Shown one piece after another: positions 1-5,150 of a stretch of 8,267 nt of DNA. The notes beneath the pieces are model-generated. The model was given only the letters and a program-made list of their open reading frames with translations. It did not search any database and was not told the DNA's origin. Origin of the DNA: Saprospiraceae bacterium (GTDB taxonomy: Bacteria > Bacteroidota > Bacteroidia > Chitinophagales > Saprospiraceae); contig CANETR010000068.1 in assembly GCA_947441325.1 (NCBI GenBank), positions 1 through 8,267 of the forward strand. The letters are read 5' to 3'. Made by a program: the position numbers and the translations under genes. The first letter of the stretch is position 1; the number at the start of each line of letters is the position of its first letter.

Positions 1-428
1 AAAAGATTGTGGAACTGCATCAGCGGCCTATTTTACTGACCAAAGACAGAAAGGAAATTACGGATTCTGCTATCCGACGTCTGCTTTTTGATGCTGGCGA
101 AGACCTCGACGAACTGCTCACTATGTGCGAGGCCGACACCACCACCTCCAATCCGAAGAAAAAAGCCATGTACATGGAAAATCTCAAATATCTGAGAGCC
201 ATGTTGGATGAAGTGGAGCAGAAAGACCAGCTCAGGCTTTGGCAGCCTCCAGTTTCGGGCGAAGAAATTATGGAAATTTTTGGTATCAAACCTTCCAAAG
301 AAGTTGGCATGATTAAAAATGCCATAAAAGATGCCATTTTGGACGGTATCATTGGAAATAACCGCGATGAGGCCTATGATTTTATGTTGCAAACAGCAGG
401 GGAACTGGGTTTGAAACCGAGGGGATAA
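1..428 (+). CDS. cca: CCA tRNA nucleotidyltransferase, C-terminal part (5' end outside window)
   Basis: This is the C-terminal ~142 residues of a CCA-adding enzyme, which adds or repairs the 3' CCA end of tRNAs in the cytoplasm. The frame is open to the left edge (K-I-V-E-L-H-Q), so the GTG at 9 is not the true start. The visible part lies after the nucleotidyltransferase head and HD-like region. It contains DSAIRRLLFDAG, the AD..S.N segment, YMENLKYLR, a W-Q-P-P-V-S-G-E-E-I-M-E-I-F-G block and the closing IKNAIKDAILDG helix, all familiar from the Bacteroidota form of this enzyme. The key catalytic residues lie upstream and cannot be checked. It ends in TAA, followed by a strong intrinsic terminator at 473-508. 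The identification rests on remembered family patterns. Confidence 0.85.
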   Translation, partial: KIVELHQRPILLTKDRKEITDSAIRRLLFDAGEDLDELLTMCEADTTTSNPKKKAMYMENLKYLRAMLDEVEQKDQLRLWQPPVSGEEIMEIFGIKPSKEVGMIKNAIKDAILDGIIGNNRDEAYDFMLQTAGELGLKPRG

Positions 429-472
429 GACGTATTTGGTGGGAAGGAGGAGTGATTTTTAAAGAAATTTTG

Positions 473-508
473 TCAGCTTTAAATCTTTGATTTAAGGCTG
501 ATTTTTTT
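473..508 (+). terminator. Rho-independent terminator of the cca gene
   Basis: A 13-bp stem (473-485 pairing with 489-501, one G-U pair) with a 3-nt loop is followed directly by seven T. It sits 45 bp after the cca stop codon and fits an intrinsic terminator for that transcript. Confidence 0.9.
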
Positions 509-529
509 GTCCCAAACGGTAAAATTCAC

Positions 530-560
530 TTGCAACTCCTTTTTAAAAACCCTAACTTTG
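530..560 (+). promoter_or_regulatory. Bacteroidota-type promoter P1 upstream of the GNAT/Xre pair
   Basis: A TTG at 530-532 and TAACTTTG at 553-560 match the -33 and -7 (TAnnTTTG) elements of the Bacteroidota primary sigma factor, with a 20-bp spacer. Transcription would begin near 566 and run through both TTCCA-N5-TGGAA dyads into the GNAT-like gene. An ATG lies at 566-568 and opens a 17-codon reading frame ending at 619 (MRIWGRPKKTFQLMEII). That peptide resembles nothing I know and may be chance or a relic of an interrupted gene. Confidence 0.6.
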
Positions 561-595
561 TAAGGATGAGGATTTGGGGTAGACCTAAAAAAACC

Positions 596-641
596 TTCCA
601 ATTAATGGAAATTATTTGAAATAAAATTCCAAAAAATGGAA
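596..641. promoter_or_regulatory. Twin operator: two TTCCA-N5-TGGAA dyads
   Basis: Two copies of the same dyad lie at 596-610 (spacer ATTAA) and 627-641 (spacer AAAAA). Their centres are 31 bp apart, about three helical turns, so both face the same side of the DNA. The second dyad extends to a perfect 9-bp inverted repeat (622-630 with 638-646). It lies just upstream of the -7 element at 652-659, where a -33 element would be expected. Both lie between promoter P1 and the GNAT-like start. The arrangement fits cooperative binding by a dimeric HTH repressor. The Xre-like protein encoded downstream is the obvious candidate, but that link is inferred. Confidence 0.6.
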
Positions 642-651
642 TTTTAAATTA

Positions 652-659
652 TATTTTTG
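652..659 (+). promoter_or_regulatory. -7 promoter element P2 (TATTTTTG) directly before the GNAT-like gene
   Basis: TATTTTTG fits TAnnTTTG exactly and ends 4 bp before the ATG at 664. The usual distance to the start site would place transcription initiation at or next to the A of the ATG, giving a leaderless or nearly leaderless mRNA. No TTG is seen at the expected -33 position, which is occupied by the second dyad of the twin operator. Confidence 0.5.
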
Positions 660-663
660 CGTT

Positions 664-1134
664 ATGAACATTATAGAATTACAAAATGGGAAAATTCATC
701 CAATTGAGATTTTGCCGATTGAAATACAGGATTTCAAGATTTTGAACAGTAATCGATATTTTTTTAACTGGAAAGAAGAAATTAAATTTGAAATTTACAA
801 ACTGTGCATTGAAGGAAAAAATGATATTCTTGGACTCATGTCACTACAAAGAATTCCAACAGAATGGAGAGTCCATATAAGGCTTCTTACAGTGTCGTCA
901 GAAAATAAAGGACAACATAAATTATATGATAAAATTGCGGGAAATCTAATAGCATTCGCTGCTAAAATCTCAGTTTCTGAATACAATGCATTAGCTTGTA
1001 TATCATTAAGACCTAAAAGCACTCTTTTTAAACACTACATTAAGAAATATAAAATGAATATTACAGGTCAAACATTAAGTTTGGAACTTCCTGAAATCTT
1101 AAACCTGATAAACACGTATGACGATGAGGTCTAA
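664..1134 (+). CDS. GNAT-like acetyltransferase-fold protein, putative toxin of a toxin-antitoxin pair
   Basis: A 156-residue protein resembling compact GNAT-fold proteins of Bacteroidota. Residues 55-77 (ILGLMSLQ...HIRLLTVS) look like the central beta strands. SENKGQHKLYDKIAG at 79-93 sits where GNAT motif A, the acyl-CoA pyrophosphate loop and helix, is expected, though the Q/RxxGxG/A pattern is degenerate. The ending FKHYIKKYKM (122-131) matches the C-terminal strand and helix common in the fold. The 3' end overlaps the Xre-like gene by 17 bp, so translation is probably coupled. Twin dyads and two promoter elements lie upstream. GNAT toxins usually acetylate aminoacyl-tRNA and usually pair with ribbon-helix-helix antitoxins; a tRNA target here is only a guess. 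An ordinary acetyltransferase or an inactive GNAT relative is the alternative. The start is chosen because the -7 element lies just before it. Confidence 0.6.
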   Translation: MNIIELQNGKIHPIEILPIEIQDFKILNSNRYFFNWKEEIKFEIYKLCIEGKNDILGLMSLQRIPTEWRVHIRLLTVSSENKGQHKLYDKIAGNLIAFAAKISVSEYNALACISLRPKSTLFKHYIKKYKMNITGQTLSLELPEILNLINTYDDEV

Positions 1135-1654
1135 AAAAGATGACAATCAAAGCGATCCTGAATTTGGACTTGATTCGAGATATAGCTCAAAAGAAGAAGA
1201 GAAAAAAGAAGCTGTAGCACTTATGCATGCCCGGCTCGAAAGAATGAAAAATGTTCCAGAAACAGAGATACTTAAGGCAAAACTTATGCAGCTCAAGTTT
1301 AAAATAGAAAATTATTTGAGCAGCCCCATTTTTGAAAATGAACATAATTTTACCAGATTTCTCGAAAACTATATCGATATTTTATATCCAAAAAAGACAG
1401 ACTTTGCCGCCGATATGAACATAACGGCAAACTATCTTAGCAAAATTATCAATAGGCATAGAGAACCTAACGACCTGTTTATAATGAGATTGATGATTCA
1501 TTCCGAAAAAGTATATAAGCAGGTTTGCAGTTTCAAAAAAGAATGTTGGTATCAGATCTATTTTAAGGAAAAATTATCCGAAACTATGACCAAAGAGGAT
1601 AAATGGGCTCCTGAACTGGAAAAGGAAATAAAAATTAAAAAGTTTATAGTTTAA
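1118..1654 (+). CDS. Xre/HigA-like helix-turn-helix protein, putative antitoxin and autorepressor
   Basis: A 178-residue protein with a charged, probably disordered N-terminus (1-45), a helical stretch ending KIENYLSSPIF (62-72), and a helix-turn-helix-like segment at about 92-122. In that segment KKTDFAADMNITANYLSKII reads as helix 2, turn and recognition helix, followed by N-R-H-R-E-P-N. The conserved-looking tail L-M-I-H-S-E-K-V-Y-K (125-134) and C-W-Y-Q-I-Y-F (143-149) are typical of HigA/Xre-like antitoxins in Bacteroidota. The ATG at 1118 (or in-frame 1124) lies inside the end of the GNAT-like gene. Co-expression and the upstream dyads suggest that it neutralises the partner and represses the operon, both inferred. 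No terminator with a T run follows; a 12-bp inverted repeat lies 64 bp downstream. Confidence 0.6.
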   Translation: MTMRSKKDDNQSDPEFGLDSRYSSKEEEKKEAVALMHARLERMKNVPETEILKAKLMQLKFKIENYLSSPIFENEHNFTRFLENYIDILYPKKTDFAADMNITANYLSKIINRHREPNDLFIMRLMIHSEKVYKQVCSFKKECWYQIYFKEKLSETMTKEDKWAPELEKEIKIKKFIV

Positions 1655-1698
1655 CTCCCTTGGCAACAAATTGTAGCCGACTGAAAACGGGACTTGCT

Positions 1699-1764
1699 GG
1701 GCACAAATCCATTTCCTGTTAGCAAGAAATCCCTGCGGGCTTTCTTGCTAACTAGCTTGTACCC
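1699..1764. repeat. Long two-stage inverted repeat with perfect 12-bp core arms
   Basis: The core arms GTTAGCAAGAAA (1718-1729) and TTTCTTGCTAAC (1741-1752) are perfectly complementary. The 11-nt loop itself contains CCC/GGG. Outside them, GGGCACAA (1699-1706) pairs with TTGTACCC (1757-1764) with one mismatch, giving a two-tier hairpin. A smaller dyad, GGC-A-ACAA-A-TTGT-A-GCC, lies upstream at 1662-1678. There is no T run, so it is not a standard terminator. It could be a mobile-element end, a processed RNA structure or a recombination site; none can be decided from one copy. Confidence 0.6.
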
Positions 1765-1957
1765 CGAACAAAACTACCATTACATTGCATAAGTTGTTGT
1801 ATAAGCCTCAAAATTAGGTGTTGTCTTTACAAACATAAAAAACATGTTTTATAAATCATCAAAAGGACTCTTTATTTTATATACTCTTAGTATTGATATG
1901 GGTATATATTTCGATGGTTCTACTGCTGTTATGACCCGAAATAATACACTATTTAGA
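1765..1957. other. Non-coding remainder after the hairpin; only a 43-codon open frame
   Basis: Together with the hairpin this forms a ~300-bp gene-free stretch. The only open frame of note starts at ATG 1844 and ends at TAG 1973-1975 (43 residues, starting MFYKSSKGLF and containing GIYFDGSTAV). It overlaps the 3' end of the DUF559 gene on the other strand by 18 bp. No promoter element or known family supports it. I see no RNA gene here. Confidence 0.4.
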
Positions 1958-2332
1958 TCAGGTGTTGAAATTTAGTTCATTCAAAATCTTCTGCAAAAAA
2001 AGTTCCATTTGATTTACTTCTTCATTTTTATAGCGGACTACCTTAATGCCCATTTCCAGCAGAATCTGATCTCTTGATTGGTCATAGTCTTTTTGACTGT
2101 CATGTATTGGGCCATCCAATTCTACTGCAATTTTCTTTTCATTGCAATAGAAGTCAAGAATAAAAAAATCTTTTTTCCCATAAATCTCTCTGTACACTAC
2201 AGGAAACTGTCTGTTGAATTTATGCCCGCCAAGTTTTCGGTTTCTCAGTTCTTGCCAAAGCAGGCGCTCAGCTTTTGTCATGTTTCTACGTAATTGTCTT
2301 GCAAGATCTGTAATGCTTAGATTCTCTCTCAT
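1958..2332 (-). CDS. DUF559 domain protein (Vsr-like endonuclease fold)
   Basis: A 124-residue protein covering the full DUF559 domain, a member of the PD-(D/E)XK/Vsr-like nuclease superfamily. The hallmarks are MTKAERLLWQELRNRKL (18-34), G-x-K-F-x-R-Q-F-P (36-44), the strand FILDFYC (57-63) with Asp60, VELDGPIH (70-77) with Glu71 and Asp73, and the closing RDQILLEMGIKVVRYKNEEV (87-106). The D...ExD constellation is intact, so the protein may be catalytically competent, perhaps as a nickase like Vsr; this is inferred from the fold. It stands alone with no methylase or other repair gene beside it. Its start lies only 31 bp from a head-to-tail pair of palindromic elements at 2363-2686, whose outer end would carry or replace its promoter. 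No clear TAnnTTTG is seen in front. The biological role of stand-alone DUF559 proteins is not established. Confidence 0.85.
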   Translation of the reverse strand: MRENLSITDLARQLRRNMTKAERLLWQELRNRKLGGHKFNRQFPVVYREIYGKKDFFILDFYCNEKKIAVELDGPIHDSQKDYDQSRDQILLEMGIKVVRYKNEEVNQMELFLQKILNELNFNT

Positions 2333-2362
2333 TATTAAGTTTTATTTTGGTTTTGTTCCCCT

Positions 2363-2568
2363 TTTTTTCGCAGCATTTGTCCGACTCAGCCCTCCCTTCG
2401 GGTATCCCCTCTCTTCAAAAAAAGAGGGGAAGCTTAACCCGCTGAGTATAGTTCGGCTATGCCGAAATACTTCGCAGGAGTATCAGAATGCCCCTCTTTC
2501 AGGCGATAGCCAAAGAGAGATTCCGATTACTATCGGAAGGGGAGAGTCAAAAACACCTTGCTCGTCAA
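2363..2568. repeat. Palindromic repeat element, copy 1 (expanded, 206 bp)
   Basis: The copy begins with TTTTTTCGCAGCATTTGT and GACTCAGCCC (GACTC at 2383-2387). It ends with GGGGAGAGTC (2539-2548) plus a tail reaching 2568, so GACTC..CCC and GGGG..GAGTC form imperfect terminal inverted repeats. Inside are three separate hairpins: CCCCTCT (2406-2412) with AGAGGGG (2423-2429), TTCGGC-tat-GCCGAA (2452-2466), and TTCCGAT-tact-ATCGGAA (2521-2538). CTCTTT and AAAGAG provide a further internal pairing. Copy 2 follows without a gap. Open frames across this stretch are products of the repeats, not genes. Confidence 0.75.
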
Positions 2569-2686
2569 TTTTTTCGCAGCATTTGTCTGACTCAGCCCGC
2601 AGGGTGAAAGCCCCTCTTTTCAGATTCTGCGCAGCACATCGCAAAGAGAGGGGTTGGGGAGAGTCCAAATACAGCATGCTTGTCAA
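2569..2686. repeat. Palindromic repeat element, copy 2 (compact, 118 bp)
   Basis: The first 30 bp (2569-2598) match the start of copy 1 (2363-2392) at 29 of 30 positions. The last ~31 bp (2656-2686) match the end of copy 1 with one gap and a few mismatches. GACTC at 2589-2593 and GAGTC at 2661-2665 mark the inverted ends, with CCCCTCTTTT opposite AAAGAGAGGGG between them. It is 88 bp shorter than copy 1. A further GACAAATGC at 2722-2730, the reverse complement of GCATTTGTC in both copies, lies beyond it. From 2687 to 2843 I see nothing else recognisable. Confidence 0.75.
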
Positions 2687-2843
2687 ATCTTTAACTTTCT
2701 ACTAATCTACACTAATTTTTTGACAAATGCAAATAAAAGTCCGATACTCGATGATAGTCAAACAAGCATCAATCAAAAAAAATTTACAGCTCAAGTCTTA
2801 AAATTATTTACTCAATTTTAGGCTTCAAAAAGCAAAAACAAGG

Positions 2844-2851
2844 TAAATTTG
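2844..2851 (+). promoter_or_regulatory. Possible -7 promoter element (TAAATTTG) for the WWFAPG repeat gene
   Basis: TAAATTTG fits TAnnTTTG and would start transcription near 2857, giving a leader of about 120 nt that contains the heptanucleotide array. No -33 TTG is seen 20 bp upstream, so this is a moderate call. Confidence 0.35.
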
Positions 2852-2937
2852 TACTCCAGACTTTTTCGGCAAATAACTCAAGTCATCATCACAAAATTTT
2901 TTCAACATTCTAATAAGCAATTCCAAATGCCGGAAAA

Positions 2938-2975
2938 AGTCTCTAGTCTAGTGTCTAAAAGTCTAAAGTCTAAAA
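2938..2975 (+). repeat. Heptanucleotide tandem array (consensus AGTCTAA)
   Basis: Five GTCT cores start at 2939, 2946, 2953, 2961 and 2968, with spacing 7, 7, 8 and 7. The unit is AGTCTAA, clean in the last two copies and degenerate in the first three. The array ends a few bases before the ATG at 2978. A period of 7 is not a multiple of three, so copy-number change would shift any frame reading through it, or change the leader length. Confidence 0.7.
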
Positions 2976-2977
2976 AT

Positions 2978-3433
2978 ATGAATAAAATAAAAATACTCTC
3001 CTCCTACGCCCGGCTCGAAGACAATGACTCCCGCTATGTAGCCGTACTGCAGGACAACAGCATTTGGTGGTTTGCACCTGGATATCCATGGCAGCCATCT
3101 ACTGCCGAGGGATTACCTGCAGGATATAATATTGATCATTTGGTGGCTTATAGCCGATCGAATAAGGATGGCACCCGCTATGTAGCTGTGCTTCACGATG
3201 GTTCCATCTGGTGGTTTGCCCCGGGTTATCCCTGGCAACAGTCATCTGTCGAAGGTTTACCAAAGGGTTATGTCATTAAAAATTTCGATGCTTACATGAA
3301 GACCGAAGGTACCCGCTATATGGCAGTGCTTCAGGACAGTTCTCTATGGTGGTTTGCGCCGGGCGCAGCCTGGCAGCCAGTATCTATGGAGGGCTTGCCG
3401 CTGAATGCCGAAAATATTCCGCCCACTCCATAG
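2978..3433 (+). CDS. Triple WWFAPG-repeat protein of unknown function
   Basis: A 151-residue protein built almost wholly of three tandem repeats, at about residues 10-57, 58-105 and 106-145. Each reads Y-x(n)-R-Y-[VM]-A-V-L-x-D-x-S-[IL]-W-W-F-A-P-G, then x-x-W-Q, then E-G-L-P. The WWF triplets fall at 30-32, 78-80 and 124-126. The Trp-rich strand pattern suggests a beta-rich fold such as a trefoil or partial propeller, with sugar or ligand binding possible but unproven. There is no signal peptide, membrane segment or cysteine, so it is probably cytoplasmic. The start at 2978 is preferred over an upstream in-frame TTG at 2849, because the intervening 43 codons run through the heptanucleotide array and do not look coding. 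The gene converges with the synthase gene, with 6 bp between stop codons and no room for separate terminators. I do not recognise a named family. Confidence 0.7.
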   Translation: MNKIKILSSYARLEDNDSRYVAVLQDNSIWWFAPGYPWQPSTAEGLPAGYNIDHLVAYSRSNKDGTRYVAVLHDGSIWWFAPGYPWQQSSVEGLPKGYVIKNFDAYMKTEGTRYMAVLQDSSLWWFAPGAAWQPVSMEGLPLNAENIPPTP

Positions 3434-3439
3434 GGGAAA

Positions 3440-4186
3440 TTACATATGCACGGCTGCCGCTAATTCCCGTATCAGTGAAGGGTCTTTCTCGATGGCATTG
3501 CCAACAACAATAATATCGGCTCCCGAAGCAACAGCTCTATGCGCAGCTTCAGCTGTTTTGATGCCACCTCCGACTATCAGCGGAATATCGATTGCCGTAC
3601 TTACTGCCGAAATCATTGAGGCAGATATGGGATTGAGCGCACCCGAACCCGCATCCATATATATCATTTTCATGCCTAGCAGTTCGGCAGCCATGGCGGT
3701 ACAGACTGCAATATCATCTTTGCCTGCAGGAATGGGGTTGCTATTGCTCATATAGGAAACCGAGGTGGGTACGCCACCGTCGATGAGCATATATCCGGTA
3801 GAAATAATTTCGAGCGGACTTTGCTTTAAAAAAGGTGCCGACTCAACATGTTTTCCGATAAGCAAATCGGCATTTCTGCCCGAAATAAGCGATAAAAACA
3901 ACAGCGCATCAGCTTTGTAGCTCAATTGCCGCGATGAACCCGGAAATAAAACCACGGGTATATCGCAGCTTGATTTTATTTTCAAAATCAGCTCGTCCAA
4001 CACATCATTTACTACCAAACTGCCCCCTATCAGCAATAAGTCTGTATTTGCATTTTGAGCAAGTTCAAGCAGAGGTCCTATATTGGAAGCATCGATTTTA
4101 TCGGGGTCGATAAGAATCGCAAATTGTTTCTTCTGATTCAATTTTGCCTTGCAAATACCGGCGTAAATATTTTTAATTTTTGACAT
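3440..4186 (-). CDS. Geranylgeranylglyceryl/heptaprenylglyceryl phosphate synthase (GGGPS, PcrB-like)
   Basis: A 248-residue TIM-barrel prenyltransferase that joins sn-glycerol-1-phosphate to a polyprenyl diphosphate in an ether bond. Motifs in order: AILIDPDK (23-30, Mg/diphosphate region), IGGS (53-56), LFPGSSRQLS (80-89), LISGRNADLLIGKH (100-113), the Y-M-D-A-G-S-G-A loop (176-183), IVGGGIKT (204-211) and IIVVGNAIE (225-233) for the glycerol phosphate. The length is normal for the family. The ATG at 4186 is preferred to the GTG one codon upstream. GGGPS is the first committed step of archaeal lipids, but Bacteroidota carry their own group. The prenyl chain length and final product here cannot be read from the sequence. 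The gene is divergent from the MbnP operon and not clustered with other lipid genes. Confidence 0.93.
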   Translation of the reverse strand: MSKIKNIYAGICKAKLNQKKQFAILIDPDKIDASNIGPLLELAQNANTDLLLIGGSLVVNDVLDELILKIKSSCDIPVVLFPGSSRQLSYKADALLFLSLISGRNADLLIGKHVESAPFLKQSPLEIISTGYMLIDGGVPTSVSYMSNSNPIPAGKDDIAVCTAMAAELLGMKMIYMDAGSGALNPISASMISAVSTAIDIPLIVGGGIKTAEAAHRAVASGADIIVVGNAIEKDPSLIRELAAAVHM

Positions 4187-4360
4187 CACTAAATTAAATC
4201 AATTCTAAATTAAACAAGCTCTTGCTCTAATCCGTTTTATTAGACAAATATCATTAAAAAAAACAAAAAAGAGCTTAAATTTACATTCAGCGCACTAAAT
4301 TATAATGGAATTTTGGGAAGAGGAAATTTGTTGTGCTGATATAACCACTGACAAAACACT

Positions 4361-5134
4361 ATGAAAAATATATTACTTTTTTGCCTCGCGCTTATTTTAT
4401 TCAGTGCAAATAGCTGCAAAGAGCCTGATCGTGGTCCAAAGGGTAGCCTCAGCATCACCTTCAAAGCAGTTTATGAAAACGATCCCTTGCTGGTATTCAA
4501 TGATTATTTGACTCCCGATGGCGATAAGCTTCAGTTTCACGTTTTCAATTTTTTCCTGTCAGATATAGAATTGATAAAAGACAACGATGAGGTTGTCAGG
4601 CTTAAAGATGTAGAATATGTAGATTTTAACGGAAATACCGATTTGAATAAAGCAGCTGCAGGTATAAAATTTGACCTGAGTGAAGTAGAAATAGGCAATT
4701 ATAAAGCCATCCGTTTTGGTATTGGTGTAGAACCTGGCAAAAATGCAAAAGAACCGGGTGATTTTCCAACAGATCCATATTTGGGTGATCCTGGCAATTA
4801 CTGGTCGGCATGGAACAGCTATATTTTTTCGCGATTAGAAGGCAGAATCGATACCTTACCCAATGCTGCCGGAGGGGATGTTTCCTATCTCTATCACTCG
4901 GGCGTTGACGGCATGTATCAAACACGCAGTTTTACTAAAACATTCGAAATAAGCTCTAATGGCAACAGTGAGCTTATATTTAAAGTTAATGCCAAAGATA
5001 TTTTCTACAAAAGTGGAGCAGAAATCTATATTCCCAATGCCAATGTAAGTCACTCTGGCGCTGTGGGTACCCCTGCTTATGACCTTGCCCGACAAACAGT
5101 TATCAATATTGCCAATGCCATCAGCATTCAATAA
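4361..5134 (+). CDS. MbnP-like lipoprotein (putative copper-binding partner of a di-heme enzyme)
   Basis: A 257-residue precursor with a lipoprotein signal (hydrophobic core 4-14, Cys19 after A-N-S). The mature part is rich in beta strands and fits the MbnP family. It has FHVFNFFLSDIELI (59-72) at the typical N-terminal strand, GNYKAIRFGIGV (112-123), the signature-like YWSAWNSYIFSRLEGR (147-162), and YLYHSGVDG (176-184). In studied MbnP proteins a partner MbnH oxidises a tryptophan to kynurenine, which helps bind copper. Trp148 and Trp151 and His60, His179 and His231 are candidates for such roles here, by inference. The only cysteines are in the signal peptide (Cys8) and at the lipidation site (Cys19), so the four-Cys pattern of some family members is absent. 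The MbnH-like gene follows after 16 bp, clearly one operon. Confidence 0.8.
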   Translation: MKNILLFCLALILFSANSCKEPDRGPKGSLSITFKAVYENDPLLVFNDYLTPDGDKLQFHVFNFFLSDIELIKDNDEVVRLKDVEYVDFNGNTDLNKAAAGIKFDLSEVEIGNYKAIRFGIGVEPGKNAKEPGDFPTDPYLGDPGNYWSAWNSYIFSRLEGRIDTLPNAAGGDVSYLYHSGVDGMYQTRSFTKTFEISSNGNSELIFKVNAKDIFYKSGAEIYIPNANVSHSGAVGTPAYDLARQTVINIANAISIQ

Positions 5135-5150
5135 AAATAAAAAAATATAT

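Noticed and set aside
854..869. Third TTCCA...TGGAG-like dyad inside the GNAT-like gene
   Set aside because: The spacer is 6 instead of 5 and one arm is imperfect; expected by chance.
1649..1764. Possible integron attC site (GTTTAAC at 1649-1655 fits RYYYAAC, hairpin follows)
   Set aside because: No matching GTTRRRY box closes the structure at a sensible distance, and no integrase or neighbouring cassette pattern is visible.
1844..1975. 43-codon open frame on the plus strand
   Set aside because: It lacks a promoter element and recognisable similarity, and its end overlaps the DUF559 gene; probably chance. Recorded only as content of the intergenic stretch.
2363..2686. CRISPR array
   Set aside because: There are only two long unequal units with internal palindromes, no regular spacers and no cas genes.
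2214..2705. Long plus- and minus-strand open frames across the repeat region
   Set aside because: They translate the palindromic elements and the antisense of DUF559; composition and repeats explain them.
2849..2977. Upstream TTG start extending the WWFAPG protein by 43 residues
   Set aside because: The added stretch begins inside the putative -7 element, reads through the heptanucleotide array and shows no repeat homology.
4187..4360. Promoter-like sequences between the divergent GGGPS and MbnP genes (GATATTTG on the minus strand at 4245-4252, GAAATTTG at 4323-4330)
   Set aside because: Each differs from TAnnTTTG at the first base and has no good -33 partner; too weak to call, although promoters must lie here.
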